In this document: positions 49,136-62,228 of the stretch, piece by piece | Layout of the letters: each line of letters opens with the position of its first letter | Numbering within the stretch: position 1 is the stretch's first letter | Assembly (NCBI RefSeq): GCF_964340395.1 | Contig: NC_135557.1 | Location: 20,190,225 to 20,254,224 of the forward strand | Source of the DNA: Glandiceps talaboti | Lineage: Eukaryota; Hemichordata; Enteropneusta; Spengelidae | Direction of reading: 5' to 3' | DNA length: 64,000 nucleotides | Position numbers and translations under genes: made by a program | Notes under the pieces: generated by a model | Databases searched by the model: none | What the model saw: the letters and a program-made list of their open reading frames with translations, nothing else | What the model was told of the DNA's origin: nothing

Positions 49136-51869
49136 TGTTAATAATACATGTTATTTTGTGATGCTATACAGTTTTACAAAATATACTTGTGAGAAGAATT
49201 TTATTCAACTGACAAATTAAAAAAAAGGAAAAAACAAGGGAAGAACAACTCTTCTTGGTGAAATGAGTTAGGTTGTCATGCATTGCTAGTGATATGATTT
49301 ATGAGCTGTCATAGAGTAATATGACCAATTTGTTAATTAAAAATTACAAAGTGGTGGAAAATGTTTTCATATGGGCCTAAGTAGATGAAATTAACACGAG
49401 TTCTAAATGCTTTTGACTAATCATTCATTGAACATAAATTTGTGTGATCACAGTAATATTTTTACTAAAAATACTGTATGCTCTTTCTGAGTCTTTCGGA
49501 TACACACATTTTATTAAACTAGTGTATAACTTGAACTTGAAGACTGACTACATAATGCATGCAGTGACTGACACTTACTAATATCCTGAATTGAATATGA
49601 CTCTAAATTTGACATTGTAGTGAAACTGGTGATCTATAAATTCTGATGAGCGAGTGATCGGTCAGTCGATCAGTTGGTTGATTGATTGATTGATTCCCAA
49701 ATTACATACCACTAAATTGTTAGAGGAAAGCATGAAAGGGTGTCTGAAGTTGAACTTAAACATCACAAAAGGTTGTGAACTGATGGATAGATCATGGTGG
49801 CATGTGACTGATTTACTTGCAGTGACTAATCGTAATAAATAACTTGAAATCCATCGTCAAATTTAACAAAACACAAATATTTAAATGGTGTCTTGAACTT
49901 GAATAGTCACAAAAAAGTTATGTACATGCAGATAAATAATTAGTGATCTATTTGACTCATCATACATGTATACCATACAATGTATAAGATAATGTTACAT
50001 TCCTAGATATTTGAAACCATGTGTGTGATTCACTGACACCTAGATAAGTTACAAAGCCATACATGTGTGACTCACTTACACCTACAAGAATGTTCTAGCA
50101 TGTACACCATTTTCTAGCCAGAAAGCCAAGTCTCTGGGTTGGCTAACATTGGGAGAATATTTCATGTTTTTACATGTTGCATGTTGCAAGACTAATCAGA
50201 TTACATGTAAACTTTAATCTGAATCCCTCTGTAGAATTATAGTACATGATATTGGACCTGATTCTATTCAATAGTTGATTTGGTTATGGTAGTTGTAGGC
50301 AAATCATCTATGACTCATGTGAGCATTGAATCTCGGCTAAGGGTACCTTTACCAGTAATCCTTTCAACAAAGTAAGTGTGAAGTAAGCATTAGAATTGAA
50401 AGTGATGTTTACGACTTACATGTATAGTCCACCCACCCACACCGCATACACACATTCACTTTCATCATACTTATATGCTGACAGCTGTGTTGAAATGTAC
50501 ACGTACATAGCTAGTACACACCCTTGTTAACCTTTAACCTTTGACCTATGCATGGCTTGGGGATTAACTTTCACTATGATCATATTCACAAAGCTGAAAG
50601 TAAAATACTAGTACTGTAAATAAACAACAGATTAGTAACTAACATGTGATAAGGGGTGTGGTACCTTGTATAACAAAATACAGTTTGTAATTAGAGCTTA
50701 TGGTATAATGTAATAAATGTCTCCTTTCAAATGAATGTGTAGTTACAACTGTAGCCATGGACCACAATACTAGTGAGTGTTGTCACCAAGCTCATTAAAT
50801 ATATGGATATCTGTATCCCATAGATAAATTAGCATCTATTTCACTGTATTTATAACAATGATATTTACTATGGCAAGTCTGTATGGTAGTTTGGAATTCA
50901 CGCTATGCAGAGAATTAGACACTAGAATGTCCTTTCATACATGTACCTACATGTAATTAGCAAACCCACAGACTTGACTATCATGGTGTATCAGTCTTGA
51001 CAAAGTTGTTTGCCAGTTTTAGGACAACAGTATTATCTCAAGTCTGTGGGGTGAGAATTAGATATTGTCGTGTTTTCCTGGTTCTGAGGTTTGAGGATTG
51101 ATAGACCAGCAGTAGCACAGAATCCGTAATATTGTCCTGTTTCACAACTAGGGTGGGGGGGGGGGAGTGTAGTATGACATGAAATGATAGTAATTGGTAC
51201 AGTACTGTTCAGCAATCTATTGCCATTTACTAGCCTGATGTTAGCATAATGTTGTATGATATTTGGCTGGTGCAGGTAATAACCATCCCAGTTGCTAGTT
51301 ACAGGTGTTTGTGCCTGATTCTAGCACTTGCATGTACAAGCCAGAGATTTGGTTGTCTGGCTTGTACGATGATGTTTGCTTATGTCAAGAATCAAGCCAG
51401 TATGTCAAGTCACATAGCCAAGTCTATTGCCTATTCTAGCACCAAGTCTGAGCTAACCCCATGTTGACATTTTTTGAGCTTTACTGCATGGATTCCAGAG
51501 TAGGTGAAGCATACCATATGCATGCATGGAATTTTGTAAATAAAGCTAATGAGTTGGAGTTAAAACTGTAGGTACTGGAGTGAACAAAGTGATTTCCACT
51601 TTCTTTGCAGCTTATTCTTGTATCTAGATATTTTGACTAAATCACAAAATATTTTGATGAAATCTGTGCACTAAAGTTAGGGTTAGTGCCTTGATTTCTA
51701 TTTACTAGTATATGAATAGGTTTGTTTTAAATCTCTCATTTGGAGTTACAGTTAAATCTTTGACATTCATGTAGACCTAGTCATTGCATTATTTAGTCTG
51801 TCTATGTCACTGATCTGTGACTAAGATAGCTCTTGACTTGACTTAGGCTCAGCATACTGGTGATAGACA
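49136..51869. other. No gene seen; G11 tract
   Basis: Runs of G at 51155-51165 and a short GATT repeat near 49676. Motifs such as AAGCCAAGTCTCTGGGTTGG (about 50122) and TAGCCAAGTCTATTGCC (about 51416) resemble the minisatellite that starts at 51870. No exon is supported. Confidence 0.4.
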
Positions 51870-52452
51870 TTGTCAAACCAGATAGCCAAGTCCTTGACTG
51901 GGACTAGCAAATGACTTTGTAAAACCAGATAGCCAAGTCCTTGACTGGGACTAGCAAATGACTTTGTAAAACTAGATAGCCAAGTCCTTGACTTGGACTA
52001 GCAAATGACTTTGTAAAACCAGATAGTCAAGTCCTTGACTTGGACTAGCAAATGACTTTGTAAAACCAGATAGCCAAGTCTCTAACTGGACTGGTCAACG
52101 ACATGGACAAGCCAATAGCTAAGTGTCTGACCAGACTGGTCAATGACATAGACAAGCCAGGTAACGAAGTCTCTGACCAGACTGGTCAATGACATTGCCA
52201 AGCCAGTTAACCAAGTCTCTGACCAGACTGGTCAATGACATTGCCAAGCCAGTTAACCAAGTCTCTGACCGGACTGGTCAATGACATTGTCAAGCCAGGT
52301 AACCAAGTCTCTGACCGGACTGGTCAACGACATAGACAAGCCAGGTAACCAAGTCTCTAACTGACTGGTCAATGACATAGACAAGCCAGGTAACCAAGTC
52401 TCTGACCGGACTGGTCAATGACATTGTCAAGCCATCAGCCAAATCTCTAAGC
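51870..52452 (+). repeat. 46-47-bp minisatellite, about 12 units in two subfamilies
   Basis: The left subfamily (about five units) has ATAGCCAAGTCCTTGACTGG, then GACTAGCAAATGACTTTGTA. The right subfamily (about eight units) has GTAACCAAGTCTCTGACCGG, then ACTGGTCAATGACATTGTCA. Transition units lie near 52070-52140. The core AGCCAAGTCTCTG also occurs singly elsewhere in the window. Confidence 0.9.
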
Positions 52453-52778
52453 TACTGTCCAGTCTGAAAGAGCCTTTTCTTTCTTTCAAGGAGAGGGGGC
52501 TTACACTGTCAGAGACATAATTGACTAGTTATCAGTCTCAATGATGTACTTAACAAACTCCTACATGTAAAGCAAACAAGACTGTAGAGTGCTATTACAT
52601 CATTCTAAGTTGTAGGAATCTAACAACCACAATTGTATTGTACTTGGGTGTTACTCTCCATGGTAGCAATCAATGGACCTGCATCACAGAATAGTGTGTC
52701 CGGGTAGCAGAGAGGTGAAAGGTCATGACCCCTGAGTAAGTCCAATACCACATTTCAGCACTGACAAGGATTATTGGA
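52453..52778. other. No gene seen
   Basis: Background DNA between two tandem repeats. Confidence 0.4.
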
Positions 52779-52922
52779 GGATCGTTTTCAATTTCTTTTA
52801 GAAAGTGAAAAGTGAAAAGGTGGGTGGGAACGGATTTTGTTTTTAATCCCGGATCGTTTTCAATTTCTTTTAGAAAGTGAAAAGTGAAAAGGTGGGTGGG
52901 AGCGGATTTTGTTTTAATCCCA
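52779..52922 (+). repeat. 72-bp tandem duplication
   Basis: GGATCGTTTTCAATTTCTTT starts at 52779 and 52851. Units differ by one A/G substitution (GGGAACGG versus GGGAGCGG) and a one-base T-run difference. Confidence 0.9.
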
Positions 52923-53119
52923 AATAGCAGCTGTTTTTAAAACCCTGACACACTGTTGTCAGTGTCGCTTAATTTTTTACAAAACATTTTCTAGAAGCTA
53001 AGTATTTTTGGGTTCACTAAGTTGAAAAAAGAAGGAATTGGGTTGATTTACTGTATTACACATTAAACAGATTTGTTGAGACACTGATGCAATTCATTCT
53101 GTGTGTTGTACCAAACGTG

Positions 53120-53271
53120 ATATGTAGGTAAAATCTTCTTGCATTCTCAAATCACTTTACCAGGGTCCCACAACAAAATTGTCATACAAATTACAATGTA
53201 TGTACAAACTGTCAATTTTATCCAATTTCTCAATTCCTGTTATCTAGGTTCCCTTAACAGTAAAGTCACTG
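53120..53271 (-). mobile_element. MITE family 1, relict copy
   Basis: GTAGGTAAAATCTTC, ACTTTACCAGGGTCCCAC, CCAATTTCTCAATTCCTGTT, AGGTTCCCTTAA and CACTG follow the order of the 36741 copy with heavy divergence. Confidence 0.6.
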
Positions 53272-53798
53272 ATCATATATATAATTGGTAAAACAACTTC
53301 ATAGCAGTTAGATTTGGACTATAAATCCAGCCTGCGTTGACAGGAATTATTATCCCCAATAAGACACGTAAATTGACCCTGCTGCATTAGTAGTAAATGT
53401 CAGTTTTCTAAAACTAATACTATGATGACAACACATAATGATTGATCATCAAATATTTACCATGTTGAGGCCATTGAATATATGGTCATTAGTCATGCAT
53501 ACAACATAATAAGGCATTATTTTATATTCATTAAGTTCACTCGTCCTATAAATTATGTATTTATATTCTGGACAGTTTGTCATTTTGTGATGGCTCTCAA
53601 ATATTTATCAGAGAATTATATCAATAAATGATAATGAATATTTGTCCTATATGCATCAAGATATTCTAAAATTAACGTCAAGAAAATATCAATAATTAGT
53701 CTTAAATTAACGTCAACCTTGAAGGACTGACGTAGATACACTGTTTCAGCTAACCTATTCTATTTTGATGCTTGAAGGATGAGTGAAAATTTAAGAAG
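53272..53798. other. No gene seen; AT-rich, repeat-free stretch
   Basis: About 53440-53700 is AT-rich and free of recognised repeats. It is a possible noncoding conserved element, but only comparison could show it. Confidence 0.3.
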
Positions 53799-54022
53799 TC
53801 AAAATGGCAGTTTAGGATAGGTGAAAATATTTAGTAGCATTAGTCCTTCAAGAGTTACAGGTAGACTACATGCATAGTTGTCCTATTGATAGAATAGTGT
53901 TTTATTGGTAGGGTTATTTTATTTCATCAACAGGGAAGGGTCCTTTGTAGCCTACCTGTAGTCTTGAAGGACTAATTCATTACACTATTTCAGCTGTTCT
54001 AAAATCCTAATTGCCATTTTGA
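53799..54022. repeat. Foldback inverted repeat, arms of about 70-75 bp
   Basis: Left arm 53799-53869 ends AGGTAGACTAC. Right arm 53947-54022 starts GTAGCCTACCTGTA. The inner 33 bp pair almost perfectly (TAGTCCTTCAAGA with TCTTGAAGGACTA) and the outer parts pair with gaps. The loop is 77 nt. Likely a foldback MITE; if transcribed it would form a long hairpin. Confidence 0.7.
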
Positions 54023-54289
54023 TTGGACTGTTTTGAATAGAGTAGGCTAGGTCCTTTGCGTGGATATAGAGTACTAGATCCCACCTACCTATCATATCTT
54101 GTAAACAAAGCCTCAAAGGTGATTTCTAATTGGCTACTTACAATGTAATGTACATTCTGTTGTTGTATCATTCCACTCTTTGTCTTTAAAACAATAACTA
54201 ACAATCATCAATTAATTAATTAATTAATTAATTGATTATCAAAGAATAGGTTAGTGTTATGTAAATTTCATCTGACTAGTATGGGGGGG

Positions 54290-55075
54290 GGGGGGGTTGA
54301 AATACACAAACTGCTGATACAGCATTGTATATTGTATATCTTGTTTATACCCCCTATGGGACCTCAATTGATTCTGAGTACTATAGGTAGACTCAATGTC
54401 TGTCAAAAGGTAGTAATATGTAATGAGTATAGGTAAACTGAGATCCCTAGGTATTATCCAGGGTATCCTACAACAGTGCACACAAATGGAAATCCAAGTT
54501 TTCCCAGATTTCCTTTGCTGTTACAGGATTCCCCAACCTTATCAGAAACACCCGGGGCTCTATAGCGTTCACGTAAAGGGTTCCGTCATATTGATTTATG
54601 CAAGACTAAACAAATTATTAATTAATGTAAGTGTTATTGTTGTAGGGAAACACTGATATATGTAAACGATGGAATTGCTGATGCAACATTTCCTTTTCTG
54701 CATCTTTTCATTTACCCCTAGTAGACCTCACAGAGTATTCAGTTCGGTCTTTGGTTTGTAACAATAAAATTTGATTACTGTAATTTTGGTAGGATTTATA
54801 AATGAACACTGAAATGTGAACACAAACTAATGGATTTGCTGATACAATATATCCTAATATGTATCCTTTTATTTACCCTGAGTTGAATTCATAGTATTGA
54901 ATTTTATCTGTGATTTGTTTAAAACACTAGAAATTTATTAATCTAATTTTGTTATTATTGAAACTTGCAGGGGAACTTTGAAATATTGTACACAAACTGA
55001 TGGATTTGCTGATTCTTTCCTTTAGTATATTCTTTTCATTACCCCTTGTAGACCTCACGTTATTTTGAATACACA
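54290..55075 (+). repeat. Degenerate tandem repeats, four units
   Basis: Units near 54298, 54655, 54815 and 54985 share ACACAAACT(G/A), then ATTTGCTGATACA-like DNA, TATCCTTTT, and CATTTACCCC followed by TAGACCTCA. A G14 tract lies at 54283-54296, and a MITE family 1 relict at about 54429-54552 interrupts the series. Confidence 0.55.
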
Positions 55076-56958
55076 GTAAGCAGACTTGACATAGCAGTAC
55101 ACAGTAATGTATGATGTCGTTAATTTGATTGATCGATTGTTCTAACAGCATACAAATGTGTTCCCTAATCTAATACTTCATTGAACCTTTGTTTTAATGT
55201 CACTGTATAGATACTAATAAAATTGCCGTATAAAAAACGTCTATTAGGTCTCATTCACGTGATGTCTTTAGTTATTATGGCAGACAGGATAAAGATAGCA
55301 AATCCTGGAATGGATTATTAGAACTACAATGGGTAGACATTGAAAGCCGTATTTCAATTGGCAAGGCCACTAAAAGGTTGTAGATGACTGCTTTATTGAG
55401 GTGAAGAAATGTTGTGACAAAATGAGAAAAAATCTTTCCGTGATAAAAAAAAAAATTGTAAATCTTGCATGCTGAAATTAATTTGTGTCAAGTTATGAAT
55501 ATCAACGTATTTCTTTCTGTCTAGTTCCAATCTAATTAATCTGAAATTTAATTCCTTATTTACCTGTACTTTCTATTGTTGCTTGTTTTTGGTTTTGTTG
55601 TCCTGGGAGTGATTGCTTTCTCCTGGAACAACAAAATCAAAATCGAGCAACAATAATCGAATGAAATCAAGGTAACTAAAGAAATAGAGCGATATTTAGA
55701 ACATCCGATTTTAATGAGATTGGTCTAGTCCAAGCATATATATTCTCACATGTAACATTGGTAAATGTGCACACAGACAAGAATAGAGGAACAGAGATCC
55801 TGATTTTGGTATGTCTGGAATGTCATTGTTATATAACATACAGGTTTGTAGACACCCAGCCCAGCCTGGCCAGTCAGCCAGCTAGCCAGCCAGTCAGCTA
55901 ATGTCTATTATTCAAGTCAGCTTACTATAAATACTTTCTATGTACAGTACAGCTGAATGATATAGTGCAGTGATGGATTTTGTTTTGTTTTGTCTGCGGA
56001 ACTGTATAATATTATATAATAGGTGGGGGTACAACCTAGCAAGGAGAAGCGTATTCTGACAAAAATATTGAAATATAGACATTGGTCAGAAATCGTGCAG
56101 CAGTGTATCTGCAAACAGGTCTTGTAGAATATAGTATACATGTATGCTAGTCATGTAGAGGTGAGCCTTGAATGTAATTAGGAGAGATTATTTGCTATCA
56201 CTTTACCCTGAAACAAATGACAGTTGAATTCAGGTCATGTAGTCCTACAGAAATGTAATAAAACAGACTCTGACTGTAGAACAAGTAATGAAGCAAACTT
56301 GTATATTTAACATGGCATGTGGCTGACGACTTAAAACAATACAAACATATTTGTAGTGTCTGTCAACAGTGTCATTAAAATCAATCTATAAATATATAGA
56401 CAGACAGACAGGATGCTGGAAAGTCGTTATTTATAAACGTATATGTGAGGTGTACTGGTCATTCACAATCTATGCAGTAAGACAGGTATAATGTATATTC
56501 TAGTCACAGACATGAGAAATTATCGTCAAAACATTGTCATATTTAGCTGCTAGACAAGGAAAACAACAATCTAAGAAATACTACATGCCCCTTATGCTCT
56601 AATACAATGAAAACACAATATAGAAGTGATGTGAGAGGTAATGTAATGGAGTAAAATGAAATACAAATACATTTGTGTCGTTTACTCAGCCTGATAACCT
56701 ATAATTAAACAAACACATTTGTGTTGTCTGTGGACATCTTAAACCAAATCTGTATTGACTACACTATGTTTATTGATACATTAGTGTTGAACTGGACTCA
56801 AATGCACGTCTGCAAAGTATAGAATTTATTACAATTCTAGCCCTTTGAACTTTGACACTGTAAGCTGTAACTCAGTATATACATCTAACAGAGAGACATT
56901 TTTACTGCCATGTTTTCAAGGATAATATATCATTTTATATGGTCTACTGTTTGATATC
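55076..56958. other. No gene seen
   Basis: Background AT-rich DNA; short CAGC/CCAG repeats near 55855-55900. Confidence 0.4.
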
Positions 56959-57329
56959 TAGTCTTGGTTACCCAGAATCCCACCACTGGGGCTCTTCTAT
57001 GACACCACCCAGCTGAGTCGGGGGAAACCATGTTCCAACTACGTATCGCTGGAAGTCACACAGTGTATATCTTCCAAGTTGTGAAAAAAATGGGCTTACA
57101 GGCCTGTTTGTTATAATTAAGAAGTATCACTCTATTGAGAAGTGATAACCTGTCAGGAAAGTACCTAAATAATTTAGTCTGCAATGTTGGATATGAAGTA
57201 TCCCCAGCATGCACTTCTCTACAAGCTACTTCCTGTGTAGGCGAGTTGGAATCTGGTTTCCCAGACTCTTGCTTGGGGAAGTCTCATAGGCAGAGTCCAC
57301 AACAGTGAGAGTCTGGGTAACCAAGACTA
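56959..57329. mobile_element. 371-bp inverted-repeat element
   Basis: TAGTCTTGGTTACCCAGA at the left end and its exact complement at the right end (to 57329). Subterminal GGGGGAAACCA and TGGTTTCCCAGACTC continue the symmetry imperfectly. No ORF. A non-autonomous DNA transposon is the simplest reading; TA at the edge may be part of the target site. Confidence 0.7.
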
Positions 57330-58544
57330 TTTTGATGTCCTGATATCTTTACTCCACACACCCTATCTGCAGTGCACTGACTGATAATTTTCTGCTTAGT
57401 TTAGAAGTGTTATTAAATTTAGACCTGTGCTGTACTACCCTGTGTACGTCTCTGATCTGTCTATGATATCTCTGGCCTACGCTGTACAAGAGCTATTGTA
57501 AGCAAAGACACAGATAAGTGACAGGCAAATGTTGTAGAATAACTGGCATTAATTTGATTAACTAGAAGGTGACATTCATAGCACAGATTACATTCTACTC
57601 CCTATGTAATCTTAACAAGTATGTCAAGCCCACTTGTAATTTCTGAGTACCCTCTTGACAAAATTAGAATCACTCAAAACAATCATTTCATCTCAAAATA
57701 GAATTAAAACAGTCGTGAGATGCATCCCCTTCTAGTCTGACCGCCAGCCTCAGGATACCCTCCTCTCCCCCTCCCCTCCCCCCTTTAAATTCTGTAGAGA
57801 ATACTAGCCTAACCAGGTTCTAAATAAAAATACTGTTGTAAGATGTGCCATCATAATCAACCCTACCATGGTTCTAACATAGTTTTGTGACTTCTGACTG
57901 ATTGCAGGCCAATAATGTTATATTATGTAGCCTAAAACAGGGGTGTAAAGGCTGTAATATGACTTCTAGCCCAGAGACTTGGCTATCTGACTTAAAAAAT
58001 GTTATCACCGGAACAATCTACGTTGGCAAAGAGTTGAGTCTGATAACTATGTCTGTTGATTATGTGACTTCATTGCATTGTTAGGAATACCATGTGTTCT
58101 AAGTGTAATGCTACAGTCGTGTAATAGAAATACAAACATGTAGGTATTACCTGTATACTGAAAGAAATAGCTGAGTTACATAACAATTCAAGTTGTGTTC
58201 CCCAAATTCTATAAACCTCCTTGTGTAAAGTATTCGTGGAATTTTTTAGGCTTACCACGTATAAGAACTTACATGTAGTGGAAAATGCTAGCATGAGTTA
58301 GTTGTTAGCCCTGTATCACCTTTCTATGTCCATATCATATTGAGAATTCAGTACTTTCAGACTAGACTAGCAATAGTACTAATAGGGCTAGCTAAGTTGT
58401 AACACATCACCTCACCAATGTGCTAGGGTTAATGCTTGCAGTGAATTTGTACTAGTCAGATTTTGACAAGTGTGCTGATACATATGTACATTGCATACAT
58501 ATGTATACGTACATGCATTTATACATGCATACATACATACACAG
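57330..58544. other. No gene seen; one acceptor-linked open frame noted
   Basis: At 57908 an acceptor-like GACTGATTGCAG is followed by 58 open codons ending at TAG 58081-58083. It includes a dispersed repeat motif (CCCAGAGACTTGGCTATCTG) and is in the wrong phase for the upstream candidate exon, so I do not call it. Confidence 0.35.
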
Positions 58545-58551
58545 TTGCACG

Positions 58552-58599
<48 letters not shown>

Positions 58600-58728
58600 T
58601 ACCATACATACATACACACACACATACATACATACATACATACATACATACATACATACATACATACATACATACATACATACATACATACATACATACA
58701 TGTACATACATACATACATACATACATC
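58545..58728 (+). repeat. (CA)n / (CATA)n compound microsatellite
   Basis: (AC)n at about 58555-58593, then CATA repeats to 58728 with minor interruptions. Open frames here on all strands are artefacts of the four-base repeat. Confidence 0.95.
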
Positions 58729-59707
58729 AGTCACACTTGCAGACAGGTGCGCAAGACAAGACGACTATTGTTGTACACTTATTCAAGTGCATGATAAAGT
58801 TCAACAGTTGAAGTATTTCTAAGAAATAAAATGTGAAAGTTCACATCAGTGAAACATTCAAGTCAACACTTAATTGGAAATGACAGTTTGAGATATACAT
58901 GTCAGCTATCTCAATGACTTCTCAAGATGAAGGTGTCAGAATACTTCCCTGATGTATTGTACCAGACAGCTTGATAACTCTACTGCTACCTGTACAAATA
59001 CAAAAGGAAAAGTCAAGTGTTACTGTGTATCAACATTTTGATATGTACCGTTTAGTACAAATGAATTTCATCTGAGTGAATACAGTCACAGGGGTTATTT
59101 CGTATGCCGACTAACATCAGAGATAAATTGTCAATGGTACATGTTTACGTAAATGAGTGTACGTTGTGCTATGAATAACACATGTATCCTAGTTGTAAAG
59201 GCAGTATACTGTCAAGTTATTATTGAAATAGAGCTCTATTTTGGCACAGAAGTGGTAACAGATGGTTGTGTGTTCATCAATAATTATCTTCCAAATCATC
59301 ACATGCATAGTTTATCAGATGTTATGGACATTGTTGTATGCAAATGACAAGTTATATAGATGAATGGATGGGTGGACTAGTCTGTCTCTCAGCTTGGAGA
59401 GACTAGGTCGTGCAGCATGGACTGGCTTGTTCTGACTTGGGGCTGGGGGGGGGGGGGTCACAAGTTCTCACTGCATTGAAGAACTGCATTTTGTATGGAA
59501 GGACAAGATCTTAGTCTGCATCAAGGGACTTGCTCCCACTTTGAAAGTAACCCCCACCCCACCACAACATGAGTGTACGTATTAATTAACAATAAAGATC
59601 AGTGAACATAGTAATTTCTACATCAAATATACAATATGTACAGTACTTATTCTGCCTGCAATTGTTCTCAATTGTAATATGACATAAAGGTGACACCCAA
59701 AGTTTAT
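58729..59707. other. No gene seen; G13 tract
   Basis: A G run at 59445-59457. No exon supported. Confidence 0.4.
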
Positions 59708-59874
59708 CAGTGTTTTATTTAAGGGCGGTAAGTAGGTAAAATCTACCGGGGTTCCCACATCATTTTACCAGGGTTCCCCACCTAAACTATGATACATTGC
59801 ATGGGAAGCACTACCAGTTTTACCTCTTTCCCCCTTTCTGTTACCGGGGTTCCCAAACCTTAGCAAAAACACTG
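59708..59874 (-). mobile_element. MITE family 1, intact copy with 6-bp duplication
   Basis: Starts CAGTGTTTTATTTAAGGGCG and ends TTAGCAAAAACACTG. Exactly flanked by GTTTAT at 59702-59707 and 59875-59880. Almost identical to 36741-36907. Confidence 0.92.
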
Positions 59875-59880
59875 GTTTAT

Positions 59881-60717
59881 GGTTGAGTGATGACAGTTCT
59901 ATCCACCTACTCTGTACATGTACGTATTAAAAACAAAATGGGGTTTGAAAAAACTGTAAATTCTCGGTACCTGTAATAGCTGTTTACCTCATTCTAGAGG
60001 GTCAAAATAGAACAAGAAGGTTGATTCCCAGGCGCATGTGGAGTAATACATGTGGAGAGGAAGTCATGATGTCAACCAAGAAATTGAATGTTTGTTATTT
60101 TTTATGTTGTGCCAAGGCCGTAATATTCTACTTGAGGTACCAACAATTGTGCTATTTGTAGACTGGCCCTTTAAGTTCATTTCTGTTCTAGAAATCACAG
60201 GACTAACTACTTCCATAATTATAAGTTTTTACTATAAATGTCCAAGAACTGAAACACCGTGACAATCTATCCAGTACATATGCTAATGAACTGATGTTAA
60301 TGCTTCAATATTATTGGTCAGTTCATACTATGTGAGTATGACATCACTAGCTATCTGATTTACATATAAGTTGTTCTTACTGTGGAAACATTACCATGGA
60401 AACCATAATAGTTGTGACAGTCTGATTCACATGGAATACCAGATTCAATGGTTTTGATAAGTCCTACTTTACTACTACTGTCAACTCTTTATATTGTTGC
60501 CGTCATAATTCATGCTATGCTGGGTAGGCACATGTAGACCTTATCATTCACACATGGCTAGTAATGATTATATAAACACAATAGGCTAGGATAGAACAAT
60601 AGCAGTACTGTCTGTGTTACCAGTGAGAGCTATTAGATATATAGACCAGATCGTCACAGAGCAGTAGATCCAACCCTGTGATTTGTGAATAGATTATAAC
60701 ATTTTATCACACTCTAT
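59881..60717. other. No gene seen
   Basis: Background DNA. The 70-codon frame at 60050-60262 has no supported splice or start context. Confidence 0.4.
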
Positions 60718-61030
60718 TGTTTTGTTCTCTCTGGGCCAGTACTCCCCCCTATGTACAGTCTTAAAAATAGTCCAGAAGACATATGAGGTCAAAGAACTGT
60801 TTTGTTCTCTCCAGGCTTGTATTAGCATATGTATAATCTTGAAAATAGTCTAGAAACATCGTGGGTCTGAGAATTGCATCGTTCACTCTAGGCCAGTAAT
60901 CCCTATATGTGTATATAATGTCGAAATAGTCCTGAACATGTATGTGGTCAGAAGATTGTATTTTCCGCTCCAGGCCACAAGCTCCTATGTAGAAACAGGA
61001 AAATAGTCCAGAAAACGTGTGAGGTCAAAA
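60718..61030 (+). repeat. Degenerate tandem repeat, about 80 bp x 4
   Basis: Units contain TTGTTCTCTCTGGGCCAGTA or variants, CCTATGTA, AAAATAGTCCAGAA and GAGGTCAAA. Starts near 60718, 60798, 60880 and 60960. Confidence 0.75.
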
Positions 61031-61291
61031 GTACAACATAAAAATAGTATAGGATAAAACTGACAAAGAATCAACAATTTGTTTACTAAATATATAACAA
61101 ATTTATATTGCAATCAAAACGAAAAAAAAAAAATAATTGTATGTATCTAAACTCGTGTAAAAACAATGTAAGAAAAGCGTATTACTTATAATTATATAAT
61201 TATATCGTTCGCCTATTTCCTTGTAATGTTTTTTATCTGTATTACAGATATGTACCCAAATAGAATTGTCAATTTTCTATATGGTTGTAAT

Positions 61292-61546
61292 CAGTGTGCC
61301 CTCTAAGTCTAATGATAGTCAAATTTTATTGTTGCGAGTCAGTATTTTTCGTGAGTTACCACATAGTAAGAGATAGGGAACTCCAAATCATGGTGTGTCA
61401 CTAGAAATTGTGTGCGTCAGTGGTGCAGCAAATGGCTAAGAGGGCACACTCACCACATAGTAAGAGATAGGGGAACACCAAAGTTTGGTGCGTCACTAGA
61501 AATTGTGTACGTCAGTGGTGTGTCAAATTGACTTAGAGGGCACACT
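61292..61546 (+). mobile_element. MITE family 2, full copy plus tandem partial copy
   Basis: Begins CAGTGTGCCCTCTAAG. A first right end GAGGGCACACTC is at about 61451; then the interior (ACCACATAGTAAGAGATAGG) restarts and a second right end GAGGGCACACTG finishes at 61546. This is a partial tandem duplication of the 3' two-thirds. No 8-bp duplication is visible. Confidence 0.8.
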
Positions 61547-62228
61547 GTAATAAAGCTATATCTTATATTTGTATAAAGGGTGTCATTATGGTAGCAGATT
61601 TTGGTTGATAAATGAAATGTTATCATCCAGAAGCTTGGTATAGGAGACATAGAGGGCAGAGTGCTTATAATTCCTATCTGTATAGCTAATTGAAACCCCC
61701 TAGCTGTGATACAAATATCCATATTTTGTAGTCAGTCCACTGCTCTACATTCTTACCAGACTTGACCCATGACAAAAGTGTTAGTCATTCATGTTTGAGT
61801 AACGTCTATTGTCTGGGAAGGCAGTATATAATGATAATGAGATGACCTTATGACCTCTTGATTGCTTTTACTCACAAATCCAGTTTGCATTCTGAATTTG
61901 ATGTACTTAGTGTCCTGAATATCGGACTATCTTTTTGATGTATTGTGGTGAAGTCATCAAGGTGTTGTTTGAATGTCATTACCATGTTATTTATGGGTTG
62001 ATATCAGTAGCAGTAGATAGCAATAACTCGATATGTTACTGTTCATGCATGCTAAATTAGTAGTTTGTCACAAAGCAGTCATATTGTATGATTAAAAGAA
62101 GACATTAAGTGTCCTTATAATAATATCTCCTGTCTCCTACCATGAGGTTGTTAGCACTTATTACCTACTGTTGAAATCGGTACGTCTGGGACAAGAATAT
62201 ATACATGTAGTAGTATTGGGGTAATTTT
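61547..62228. other. No gene seen
   Basis: Background AT-rich DNA. Confidence 0.4.

Noticed and set aside
50297-50368. Open segment between TAG and GTAAGTG
   Set aside because: Weak acceptor without a pyrimidine tract, and its phase is not compatible with the first exons.
57908-58084. 58-codon frame directly after an acceptor-like TTGCAG
   Set aside because: Phase does not match the candidate upstream exon, it includes a dispersed repeat motif, and no protein motif is recognisable.
58412-58822. Several overlapping frames of YVCM, HTYI or similar repeats
   Set aside because: Four-base CATA/CA microsatellite gives open frames in all phases.
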